Of a DNA stretch of 64,000 nucleotides, positions 9,085 to 17,458 are shown piece by piece. The notes under the pieces were generated by a model. The model was not told the DNA's origin and did not search any database. It was given only the letters and a program-made list of their open reading frames with translations. The DNA is from Micromonospora sp. LH3U1 (GTDB taxonomy: Bacteria; Actinomycetota; Actinomycetes; Mycobacteriales; Micromonosporaceae): the NCBI RefSeq assembly GCF_028475105.1, contig NZ_CP116936.1, positions 2,851,501 to 2,915,500 of the forward strand, read 5' to 3'. Numbering within the stretch: the stretch's first letter is position 1; each line of letters starts with the position of its first letter. The position numbers and the translations under genes were made by a program.

Positions 9085-9455
9085 GCGGTGCCGTCATCGG
9101 CGTCACAGCTCTGCGGCGCTGCCGGCGTCCGGGAACCCATCAGCCGGTCGCTGGTGAATACCGGTGAAGAGGGGAGGCTGACGAGTCCGTGGGGTGCGCC
9201 GTCGCCGAATATCTGCTCGCTGCTGTGGTACGCGGCTGCTACTTCGGCGTGGCAGCGGCGGAACAGGTCCACGACGACCTCCCACGGATCCTCGCGGTCG
9301 CAGACCACTACCGGGTAGTGCCGGCACACGACGGCCGCGCCCACGAAGGCATCCCGATCCTGTCTGCACTCACTCACCGGGAGGCTCGTCAGCTCGCGGG
9401 AAGCGCAGCTCAGCGCCTGTTTTGACGACCAATGACAGGTCAGGATCGCTACGGA
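9085..9455. other. Gap before the second att-like repeat
   Basis: No gene supported. Both strands have short open frames (a 78-codon plus-strand frame at 9189-9425 and a longer minus-strand frame), but I recognise no family and see no ribosome-binding site. An integrase would be expected here if the element were intact, and none is present. The 30 bases before the repeat resemble those before copy 1 (AATGACA followed by a GGTC-like block). Confidence 0.5.
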
Positions 9456-9496
9456 CGGTAACAAGGGGTCGTCGGTTCGAATCCGGCCGTCCCGAC
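9456..9496 (+). repeat. tRNA 3'-end fragment, 41-bp direct repeat copy 2 (att-like)
   Basis: A perfect copy of 373-413: T arm plus acceptor 3' strand of a probable tRNA-Pro, again without a 5' half. With copy 1 it delimits about 9 kb of accessory genes. Because neither copy is a full tRNA, the intact gene must lie outside the window, suggesting serial insertions at the same site. Confidence 0.8.
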
Positions 9497-9504
9497 AGGC
9501 AGAA

Positions 9505-9536
9505 AGCCCTGACCAGCGGAAACGCCGGTCAGGGCT
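9505..9536. terminator. Hairpin after the second tRNA fragment
   Basis: A 14-position stem (9505-9518 with 9523-9536, one A-C mismatch) is capped by a GAAA tetraloop. Its sequence differs from the hairpin after copy 1, so the two att-like copies have different downstream histories. Confidence 0.65.
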
Positions 9537-9890
9537 TAAGTTTGTCTATGGGGTTTAGAACCGCCCCCCGAAAACCCCCAATTACCGGGACCGGCAACCA
9601 GGTTCGTCATCCCTCCGCATCGTTGGGCATCGCGGGTGCGGTACGTCGCCGCGCCCCGCGGTGAGCCAAGGTCACCGGCTTGTTGTCGTCTGTGGGCATC
9701 CAGCCACGGGGTCCCCGCAAGAATCCGTTGGCGGATCACGGCGACCACTGCTACTTTCCTGGAGACCGTGCGAGACAACGAGGAGGTGGTACCCGTGAAC
9801 GTATCGACATGGGCGCTTCCCTCCGGGGTCACGGTCGGGCGATAGGTCGTCCGGGAGCGCCGTCCACGAGCACTCCCGAAGGGCACGACC
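9537..9890. other. Gap between the tRNA fragment and the hydrolase
   Basis: No supported gene. A CCCCCCGAAAACCCCC tract at about 9565-9581 matches a similar CCCCCCGAAAACCCC tract near 251-265 on the left side, another trace of common ancestry of the two junctions. Confidence 0.45.
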
Positions 9891-10622
9891 ATGCAATTCA
9901 CTTCTGAGCAGCGCCTCGACGACGGTGTCCTTGAGCGCGAATTCACCCTCGATGAGATCCCCGGCATCCTGTGGACGCCCGCATCCGCGCCGGCACCGGT
10001 GCCGCTGATCCTGGTCGGCCACCCCGGCGGACTGCACAAGATGTACCCCCGCTTGGTGGCCCGGGCGCGGCACTCCGTAGCGGCGGGCTTCGCCGCGGCC
10101 ACCATCGAGCTCCCCGGGGGCGGTGACCGGCCCCGTTTCGCCGCTGTCGAGGAGGCCCGCGCCGACCTGCGCCGGGCGTTGGAGGCTGGCGAGCCGGTCG
10201 ATGACGAGATCGTCGACCGGCTCGTCCTTCCGCTGGTTGAAAAGGCGGTCCCGGAATGGCGGGCCGCCCTGGATTCCCTCCTTTCGCTGCCCGAGATCGG
10301 CGGCCCGGTCGGGTACTCGGGAGGGGTGATCGCCATCGGCCTCCGGCTGGCGGTGGTCGAGCCGCGCATCTCGGCGGCCCTTCTGTTCGCCGGGAGTTTC
10401 GTGCCCCGCACCATGTTCGAGGAGGCCCGGCAGGTCACCATTCCGCTGCAGGTCCTGCTGCAGTGGGACGACAAGGGAAACGACCGGCAGTTGGCCCTGG
10501 ACCTGTTCGACGCCTTCGGTTCCAGGGAGAAGACGCTGCACGCCAATATGGGCGGGCACACCGGCGTTCCGCAGTTCGAGGGGGACGATGCGAATCGGTT
10601 CTTCGCCCGGCACCTGACGTGA
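9891..10622 (+). CDS. Alpha/beta hydrolase, dienelactone-hydrolase-like
   Basis: A 243-residue soluble serine hydrolase. Visible are an oxyanion segment VGHPGGLHK (near 42-50), the nucleophile elbow GYSGG (S143), a late acidic segment QWDDKGND (about 192-198) and the candidate catalytic His in GGHTGVP (H223). This order fits a dienelactone-hydrolase-like or peptidase S9-like esterase. Substrate unknown. Start ATG 9891; a GAAGGG stretch precedes it by about 8 bases. No operon partner: the downstream regulator is on the opposite strand. Confidence 0.8.
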   Translation: MQFTSEQRLDDGVLEREFTLDEIPGILWTPASAPAPVPLILVGHPGGLHKMYPRLVARARHSVAAGFAAATIELPGGGDRPRFAAVEEARADLRRALEAGEPVDDEIVDRLVLPLVEKAVPEWRAALDSLLSLPEIGGPVGYSGGVIAIGLRLAVVEPRISAALLFAGSFVPRTMFEEARQVTIPLQVLLQWDDKGNDRQLALDLFDAFGSREKTLHANMGGHTGVPQFEGDDANRFFARHLT

Positions 10623-10741
10623 GGCCGGGCCGTCAGGCCGGCAGTAGACGCTACGAACTGTCGGCCAGGATGCCGCTCAAATGACCAGGGTCGGCGTCAA
10701 CGGCTGTCGATGAGGCCAGCGCCAGGAAGCTCAGGGACCGG

Positions 10742-13672
10742 TCAGCCGCTGTCGAAATCGGTCGCGATATCGCTCAACGCGATCCGGTTCGGCTGGCCGG
10801 TCTTGGTGATGAGGCTGGAGACATGCCGCTCCACCGTGCGCGGTGACAGGTGTAGTCGCTCGGCGATTTCGCGGTTGCTCAGCCGGCCGGTGAGCAGCCG
10901 CAGCACCTCCCACTCGCGTACCGTCACGCCCGCTGCCCGCAGCTCAGGTGGGATCTCTGCGGCGCCGCGCCGACGTTGGGTGACCCGCGCGCCCGCTTGG
11001 CGCAGCAGCGTGCGACACGCCCCGGCGACCGGCGTGACCTTCGCCTGGTGGAAGTAGTCCTCGGCGGCACGCAGCCACTCCACAGGGGTGCCCCAGCCAT
11101 CGGCGAGCGCCGACTCGGCAACCAGCCGCAGGGCGAGGTGCCGCCCCATCGCGTACAGCGCGCCGACCTCCATGGCCTCGGCCACGGTGGCGGTCGCGGC
11201 GTCGTGCTGACCCGCGCGGCCAAGCAGGACCGCCCGGGCGAAGAGCGCGAACTGCCGGTCCCACCGTAGCTGGCTCGCCGGTGTGCCGACGATCGCTTCG
11301 TACGCCGGAAAGCTGACCTCGCCGGCCATCGCCCGCAACAGCAACTGGAGGCCGAGCCGTCCACCCAGGTGGAACACTGTCGGGTTCGTCTCCTCCGCCT
11401 GTACCGCCAGGGACAGCTCGTCCAGCGCACGCGGGCGGTCCTCCTCCAGCAGCGCGCAGAACGTGCCGGCCAGCCCGTGGACCCGCTGCGTGTGCAGGCT
11501 CTCGTCACCGCCCCAGCGCCGGAACTCAGCGAGCGCGTCCTGCATCTCCACCCGCCGGCCCTGGTGGGCGGCGAGCACCGCGCTGAGCAGCAGCACGTAC
11601 TGGGTGGTCTCCATCAGTTTCAGGCGGGTCGTCGCGGTGAGGACCTGGTCGATCAGGTCCTGTGCGGCCGGGTACTCGCCGCGCATGATCAGGTGCAGCG
11701 CGATGCTCGCCTCGGCCTGCTGGCGGGCAGTCACCGCCCCGGCCCGCAGCGCTCGTTCTCGGGCCTGTTCCAGCCGGTCCAGTGTGCCGTGTAGCAACGC
11801 GTCGTCGTTGCCGAGCCGGATCAGCGCGTGGACCTCCCAGATCGGCAGGCCGTGCTCGGCGGCGATGGACCGGGCCTGCTCCAGGCAGCGGGTGGCCTCG
11901 GCCGGGTCGCGATGCCGGACGAGCGCACCGAGCAACTGCCAGGCCTGACAGGCCACCACCGGCAGCGGCACCGCGGCGCCGACCGTGGCGGCCCGGCGGG
12001 CCAGGGTCTCGGCGACTTCCATCTGGTCCCGCCCTGGCGTGTCCAGGGCCAGGTGTGCGGCGACGACGTCGATCGGGGCTTCGTCCTCCGCCGCGGGGTC
12101 CGGGCCGAGCAGCTCACGGGCGATCTCCACCTGGGCCAGCGCGTCGGTCAGCTCCCCGGCCAACACGGCGGTCCAGGCCAGCCGGGTGTGTAGCCTGGCC
12201 CGCCGTCGAGCGGGAAGACCGGCCACCTGGTCCGGACTGTTGACCAACTCCAGTGCCCGCCGGACCAGGCCAGCCTCGCCGAGGGCCTGCAGGAGTGTCT
12301 CCAGGGTGTCGGCGCGGGCCTCGGCCGGCCCGTCGGCCTGGAGCTCCCAGGCCCTGTCGAGTAGGGCGACGGCCGAGGTGGCGGCACCCTGCGCGAGGGC
12401 CCTCCGGCCGGCTTCGGCAAAGAGTCGACCGGCCAACAGGGCGTCGCCGGTCTCGACGCGCAGGGTGGCGGAGATCTGGCACCACTCACCCGGCAACTCC
12501 GGGTGGACCTTCGCGACGGCCTCGGCGACGGTGTGGGCCAACTTCCGCCGGTCGGCCGGCTCGACCAGGGCGAGCAGCGACTCGCGGGTGACACGGTGCC
12601 GGAAGGTGTACCAGTCGGTCAACTGGTCGTCCGGTGCCACCAGCTGGGCGACGATGTCGCCGTGCAGATGGTTGAACAGGTCGCGGTCGCTGAGCCCTGT
12701 CGCCGACTGCACCACGGCCACCGAGAAGCGTTGCCCGATCAGGGCGCCGCAGGACAGCAGCTCCCGGGCCTGCGGGCTCAGCTTCTCGATCCGGTGCGCC
12801 ATGCTTCTGGCGAAGGCTGCGGGCAGCGTGGCGGGCGCCTGTGGAGTGACGAGCCACCCCTGTGGACCGTGCCGGAGCAATCCGTTCTCCACCATCGCCG
12901 CGAGGATTTCCTCGATGAGGAACGGGTTGCCGCCGCTGCCGCCCCAGAGCAGCTCGGCCGCGGCGGTGGGCAGCTCATCCGTCGCCACGCCGAGACACGC
13001 CCCGGCCATGGCGCGCAGGTCCTCGGGCCCGAGACCGCCCAACTCGATCACGGTGCACCGGCCGCGGCGGGCCGCTGCCCGAGCGACCTCCAGCGCGGGG
13101 GAGTCGTCCGCCCGGAGGACGCCGACCAGCAGGGTGGGCTGCTGGTCGAGGTTGTCGATCAGATATTCGACCACCATGAGCGTCTCGGCGTCGGCGTCCT
13201 GGAGATCGTCCAGGACCATCAGGCATCCGCGGTCCTGGCCGGCGAGACCGGTCAGCCGGAGCACCGCCTCGGCCAGGATCACCACCGATCCGGTCTCCTG
13301 GTCGGCGAGGGGGGTGCCCCAGTCGGGCACCAACCGGCCGAGGATCGGCCCGTACGGGCCGAGCGCCGCGATGTCCACCGTGGCCGAACGGAGCAGGGAG
13401 AGCACCGCCTCGGTGAGCGGGCGCAGCGGCACTCCGGTGCCGAGTGCGCTGGCCCGCCCCCGCAGCAGACTCATTTCGGCGGTGTAGGCGGACTCGGCGA
13501 CCGCCGCGGCGAGCCGCGACTTGCCGACGCCGGCCTCTCCGACGATGAAGACCGCGCCCCCGCGCCCGACGCGGGCAGCCTCGATCATGCCGATCAGCAC
13601 ACCGAATTCCGCATCTCGGCCGACCAGGACGCGTGATCGTTGCACGGCGGCAACGATAGCGAGGCACTTCAT
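10742..13672 (-). CDS. LAL-family (large ATP-binding) LuxR-type regulator
   Basis: 976 residues. The N-terminal AAA/STAND ATPase has Walker A GEAGVGKS (45-52) and a Walker B-like LMVLDDLQDAD. The middle is a long helical TPR-like region. The C-terminus is a LuxR HTH with LTGRLSNREIAERLHLSP and RTVERHVSSLI (about residues 915-970). LALs are usually pathway activators. The gene lies just downstream, on the same strand, of the lanthipeptide pair, so it may regulate that pair; this is inferred from position only. The start could be ATG 13672 or GTG about 30 bases further in. Confidence 0.85.
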   Translation of the reverse strand: MKCLAIVAAVQRSRVLVGRDAEFGVLIGMIEAARVGRGGAVFIVGEAGVGKSRLAAAVAESAYTAEMSLLRGRASALGTGVPLRPLTEAVLSLLRSATVDIAALGPYGPILGRLVPDWGTPLADQETGSVVILAEAVLRLTGLAGQDRGCLMVLDDLQDADAETLMVVEYLIDNLDQQPTLLVGVLRADDSPALEVARAAARRGRCTVIELGGLGPEDLRAMAGACLGVATDELPTAAAELLWGGSGGNPFLIEEILAAMVENGLLRHGPQGWLVTPQAPATLPAAFARSMAHRIEKLSPQARELLSCGALIGQRFSVAVVQSATGLSDRDLFNHLHGDIVAQLVAPDDQLTDWYTFRHRVTRESLLALVEPADRRKLAHTVAEAVAKVHPELPGEWCQISATLRVETGDALLAGRLFAEAGRRALAQGAATSAVALLDRAWELQADGPAEARADTLETLLQALGEAGLVRRALELVNSPDQVAGLPARRRARLHTRLAWTAVLAGELTDALAQVEIARELLGPDPAAEDEAPIDVVAAHLALDTPGRDQMEVAETLARRAATVGAAVPLPVVACQAWQLLGALVRHRDPAEATRCLEQARSIAAEHGLPIWEVHALIRLGNDDALLHGTLDRLEQARERALRAGAVTARQQAEASIALHLIMRGEYPAAQDLIDQVLTATTRLKLMETTQYVLLLSAVLAAHQGRRVEMQDALAEFRRWGGDESLHTQRVHGLAGTFCALLEEDRPRALDELSLAVQAEETNPTVFHLGGRLGLQLLLRAMAGEVSFPAYEAIVGTPASQLRWDRQFALFARAVLLGRAGQHDAATATVAEAMEVGALYAMGRHLALRLVAESALADGWGTPVEWLRAAEDYFHQAKVTPVAGACRTLLRQAGARVTQRRRGAAEIPPELRAAGVTVREWEVLRLLTGRLSNREIAERLHLSPRTVERHVSSLITKTGQPNRIALSDIATDFDSG

Positions 13673-13768
13673 CGATAACCAGGGTCAACCAGCAGGCGCA
13701 CCGAGCCTGGCGAGATTATCGTCCGACCGGACCGATCGCCGCGCTGACCGGGTGGTTTCCGCCCAGGG

Positions 13769-14002
13769 TCACAAAGCGAAGGTGGGGCAGCAGGTGGTGA
13801 GCGGGGCGGCGGCGTCGACGGTTCCGGCGTCGCCAGCGACCAGGTGTCCAACCAGGAGACCCACCGGGATGGCCAGACCGGCCAGGGCCGCCGTACGCAG
13901 GCCAAAGGCCACCATCGGGCTGACCTTTGGCTCCCCGGCGGGGTGCGGGTCCTCGACGTGGGCGGTGTCGGCGGGGTCGGCGGTGAGTTCGTGAGACATC
14001 AT
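13769..14002 (-). CDS. Candidate class II lanthipeptide precursor
   Basis: A 76-77 residue peptide. The leader is acidic at first (MSHELTADPADTAHVEDPHP), then unusually hydrophobic (about residues 29-55). The C-terminus is APLTTCCPTFAL with T68, T69, C70, C71 and T73, so up to two lanthionine-type rings are possible. ATG 14002 or 13999 overlaps the lanM stop (ATGA), so it is translationally coupled to the synthetase. That position and the two Cys beside Thr make it the natural substrate candidate. A small membrane protein is the alternative. A precursor downstream of lanM is atypical. Confidence 0.55.
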   Translation of the reverse strand: MMSHELTADPADTAHVEDPHPAGEPKVSPMVAFGLRTAALAGLAIPVGLLVGHLVAGDAGTVDAAAPLTTCCPTFAL

Positions 14003-17000
14003 TTTTCTTCTCTCCTAGGGGTGAAGGGGTTGGTGAGCGGCAGCCAGCCGGGATCGGTTGGCTGCGGGGTGGGTTCCAGGAGCAACGCGGACGGAATCCG
14101 TGCGGCCTGGGCGGAGCGCAGCAGTCCGTAGCCGATGCCGGCGAGGCCGGTCAGCAGCCCCGGTGTGAGCACTCCGTCGGGTGTGCCGCAGTAGCGCGTC
14201 TGCCACTGAAGGGAGTTGAGGAGCAGGGTGGTCCGCTGCCGTAGCGCGGCGGCTGCGGCAGGGCCGGCCGGCCCCGCGGCCAGCACAGTCAGCGCCTCGC
14301 CGACGCCGGACTCGCCGTGGCAGAGACTCAGGTCGCGGGACAGCGGCCGGTCGGCCAAGCGCCGGACGAGGTGATCTGGCGCGTCCGGGTCCGCGGTGGG
14401 GGAGGTGCCCGCGTCGTGCCGGCCGGCGAGGGCGAGGGCCAGGCCGGCGGTGCCGGCACACCACCCGGACGAGTTGGTCGGGGTCTGCCGGGCGTGCCGC
14501 AGAGCTTTCCGTGCCGCGTCCGCGTGCTGCGGGGAACCGCCGCCGACGGTGACGAACCGGTGCAGGGCGTACGCGATGCCGGCCGTGCCATCGGCGAAGC
14601 CAGCCGGACTGGCGGGGTGATCGAACGTGGTCGTACCGGCCAGCTCGTCGGCGCAGGTCCGGGCCAGCGCCGCCGCCCGGTCGAGACCCAGCTCGGCGTG
14701 GATCGAGGTCATCGCGGCCAGGCAGCCGGCCTTGCCGGTGGCCCAGTCGTCGGTGGCGGAGCCGGCAACCGCGACCTCGGCGAGTTCGACCGCCGTGTCG
14801 ACCCACCGACCGATCGCCGGGTCGTCGAGTAGCACGGCCAGCCGAGCCAGCCCGTAGGCAAGTCCGCCGAGGCCGTGCAGCCCGCCACAGCCGATCGCGG
14901 TGACCAGCTCGGGTCGATCCGAGAGCAGGCGCAGTAGCCCCGGCGTCGCGGCGACCGCCCGACGGGCCACGTCGCCGTAGCGGGCCACGCCGCTGATGTG
15001 AGCGAGCTGGCCGAGGAAGAGCGCCACGCCGAGGTACCCGTTGGCCAGGCCGGCGCCCATCGGGAGCAGCAGCCACTGCCGGTCGTCGACCAGTTCCAGG
15101 CCGAGCCAGTTCACCCGGTCCCGGCCCGGTGCGCCACGGGCGACGATCTGGTCGGCGATCGCACAGGCTGCTGAGATCAGCCGTTCGGGTGGGGCGGCCG
15201 TGCCGTGCGACGGCCCTGGCATCGGCGCCGCGTCGCCATGCGCGCCGACCGGCCGGCGGGTGGCCAGGCTGGCCGTGATGACCCACTCCTGGTCCTGCCG
15301 GTCGGCCTCGCCGAGCCCGGCGATCCGGTCCAGTGCCGCGTCGACGCCACTGCGGTACAGCGGCACCGCGGTCGGCTCCCCGTCGGCTGCCAGGTGGGGA
15401 CTGTCGGCCCGGGCGTGGAAGTACGGCACGTCACCGCGCCACAGGGCCACGATCTCGTGGCGCGCGAACACCGGGTCGCCGGGCAGTGTGGTCCGGCCGC
15501 AGAGCTGCCCGAGGAAGCGGTCCCGGTCCAGACCGTCGCGCAGCAGGCTCGGGTGGGTGGCCTCGTCGAGCAGCGTTCGGTAGGCCCAGGTGGGCCGCAC
15601 GACGAGTCGCACCGTCATGGCCGACGACGCCTTGACCAGCTGGGCGAAGTCCCCGCGGTGCGCCTCGATCGCTTCGTAGCCGAGCCGGAAACCCTCCAGC
15701 ATCGCCGCCTCGTGGTCCTCCGGATCGATCACCCGTTCGCCGAGCCGGGGCCGGTTCGAGGCACCGTCAAAGGCGGACGCGCGACGTACCAGGCGCATCT
15801 GGTCAGTGCCCGGGTCCGCCCAGTCGATCCGACTGACCGGGCTCTGCCGGCCCTCGTCGCCGCCGGCGCCGGACAGGTCCATGATGCCCTGCTCACCGAC
15901 GACGATCAGCGGCAGCAACGCGGTTCGGTGCACCGAGGCCGCGAGCAGGTCGGCGGCTGGATCGCCGCTCTGGGTGGCGGGCCGCCAACTGGGGCTGAAC
16001 AACGTCTCGACGTCGATGGCCACGGGGTCCTCGCCGCTGGCGATCACGTTCTCGTAGTGCAGATCGGTGGTGTTGAGCGCGTGGGCGAGCGCCAGCAGCG
16101 CGCCCTGCCGTCGATAGAAGCGGTCCGCGCCGTCCGGGTCGGCCAGCGGTGCCGCGATCACGAACTCGGTCCAGCCGTACTCCGGGCGGACCAGGCAGGC
16201 GGCCGTCCGCACGCCGACGGTGGGCACCATCCGGTTCATCCAGCCGGCGAAGGCCGCCAGCCGGTCGTCGTGGGCGAGATCCCGGGGCTTGTAGACCAAC
16301 CGCCGGCCGTCGGCGAACTGGACCACGGTGGTGGTCCGGCCGGCCCGATGCGGGTCACCCCGCCTGTCGACGGCCACCAGTGGGCCGGGGTCGACGCCGC
16401 CCAGGAGGTTGTCGACCAGGCAGTCCCGGTCGGCGGTGTACCGGGCGAGCAGCTCCAGCATCGCGTCGGTGGCGTGCGCGGTGGCCTGCCCGAGCAGCCG
16501 GGCCAGGACCGGAAGATCGGTGAACAGCGCAGCCAGCCCTGCCGGGGTGGCAAGCTGGCGGACGAAGTCGACGAATCGGGCGCGACTGTCGGCACCCTGG
16601 AGGAGGCCGGCGGTCCTGCGGCGGTGCAGCTCCTCGACGAAGGTACGGGCTGCCAGCGCGGCCAGTTGCCGTTCCAGGGTGGCCCCCAACGCGGCATCCA
16701 GCGCGCCCAGGTCGACCTGGGCGTCGGTCACCGGGCCGGCGTCCCGGCGGAAGCGAGCCCTCGCCTGGTCGACCAACGGGCGCAACGGCAGGGCGAACGC
16801 TGTCCTCCAGTCCGCAGGGACCGGCACCGACGGAGGCGGTGCGGCGGCGCGCACCGCGGACTCGATCAGGACCGCCCAGGGCGGCGGGCCGACCCGCGCG
16901 GCGAGGTGCCCGTCCTCCTCGGCGAGGAACGTGAGCAACCGGTCCTCGTCGACGCCCAGCTCGCCCAGCCGGACGTCCAGCTCCGGGCCGCGGTCGGCCC

Positions 17001-17214
17001 GCCACAGATCCAGCCGCCGCCGCGCGTGCCCGAGCCGCCCGGTGTCCACCGGGTCGGTGCCGCCGCCGGCGGTCACCCGCTCGTGCAGCGCCAAGCCCCG
17101 CGCCCACCAGCTCCGGGCGAGTCGGGGTGACTCGGCCGGAGCGAGGCTGGGTGGGCCGTCGGCGTCCGTGGTGTTCATCGAAATGAGGGTGCCAAGCCGC
17201 GGCCGGTAACTCAT
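13999..17214 (-). CDS. lanM: Class II lanthipeptide synthetase LanM
   Basis: A 1,071-residue bifunctional enzyme. The N-terminal dehydratase (DUF4135) shows VVQFADGRRLVYKPRDLAHD and HALNTTDLHYENVIASG followed by AIDVETLF; it phosphorylates and eliminates Ser/Thr. The C-terminal LanC-like cyclase shows GCGGLHGLGG, a GWCAGTAG zinc ligand (C919) and LCHGESG (C965, H966), i.e. a complete zinc site for Cys addition. Start ATG 17214 has GGGTGGA upstream; ATG 17178 lacks a site. Divergent from the SARP gene across 244 bases. No LanT transporter or protease is nearby. Confidence 0.9.
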   Translation of the reverse strand: MSYRPRLGTLISMNTTDADGPPSLAPAESPRLARSWWARGLALHERVTAGGGTDPVDTGRLGHARRRLDLWRADRGPELDVRLGELGVDEDRLLTFLAEEDGHLAARVGPPPWAVLIESAVRAAAPPPSVPVPADWRTAFALPLRPLVDQARARFRRDAGPVTDAQVDLGALDAALGATLERQLAALAARTFVEELHRRRTAGLLQGADSRARFVDFVRQLATPAGLAALFTDLPVLARLLGQATAHATDAMLELLARYTADRDCLVDNLLGGVDPGPLVAVDRRGDPHRAGRTTTVVQFADGRRLVYKPRDLAHDDRLAAFAGWMNRMVPTVGVRTAACLVRPEYGWTEFVIAAPLADPDGADRFYRRQGALLALAHALNTTDLHYENVIASGEDPVAIDVETLFSPSWRPATQSGDPAADLLAASVHRTALLPLIVVGEQGIMDLSGAGGDEGRQSPVSRIDWADPGTDQMRLVRRASAFDGASNRPRLGERVIDPEDHEAAMLEGFRLGYEAIEAHRGDFAQLVKASSAMTVRLVVRPTWAYRTLLDEATHPSLLRDGLDRDRFLGQLCGRTTLPGDPVFARHEIVALWRGDVPYFHARADSPHLAADGEPTAVPLYRSGVDAALDRIAGLGEADRQDQEWVITASLATRRPVGAHGDAAPMPGPSHGTAAPPERLISAACAIADQIVARGAPGRDRVNWLGLELVDDRQWLLLPMGAGLANGYLGVALFLGQLAHISGVARYGDVARRAVAATPGLLRLLSDRPELVTAIGCGGLHGLGGLAYGLARLAVLLDDPAIGRWVDTAVELAEVAVAGSATDDWATGKAGCLAAMTSIHAELGLDRAAALARTCADELAGTTTFDHPASPAGFADGTAGIAYALHRFVTVGGGSPQHADAARKALRHARQTPTNSSGWCAGTAGLALALAGRHDAGTSPTADPDAPDHLVRRLADRPLSRDLSLCHGESGVGEALTVLAAGPAGPAAAAALRQRTTLLLNSLQWQTRYCGTPDGVLTPGLLTGLAGIGYGLLRSAQAARIPSALLLEPTPQPTDPGWLPLTNPFTPRREEK

Positions 17215-17458
17215 GCGTGGGATCCACCCAAATTCTTGTCGACCTGGCTGGTCGCCGCATTTCGCGCACTGTCCGGTGCTGCCCGGACGACAGTCGGTGA
17301 TGACCGCCCCGGAGGGTGGGACCTGGGGCCAGTGTCGGTGGTGTGGCGACATCACGCGGGTGCGGACGACGGAACTTGGGTGCCCGACACAGATGCGTCG
17401 ACGCGCTCCGGTGGTCGACTCTCCGACTGTTCGATGGGCTGACCCGATCGGAGCGACT

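Noticed and set aside
9103..9425. Overlapping small frames on both strands as a gene next to the second att-like repeat
   Set aside because: No family recognised, no ribosome-binding site and both strands equally open; not supportable.
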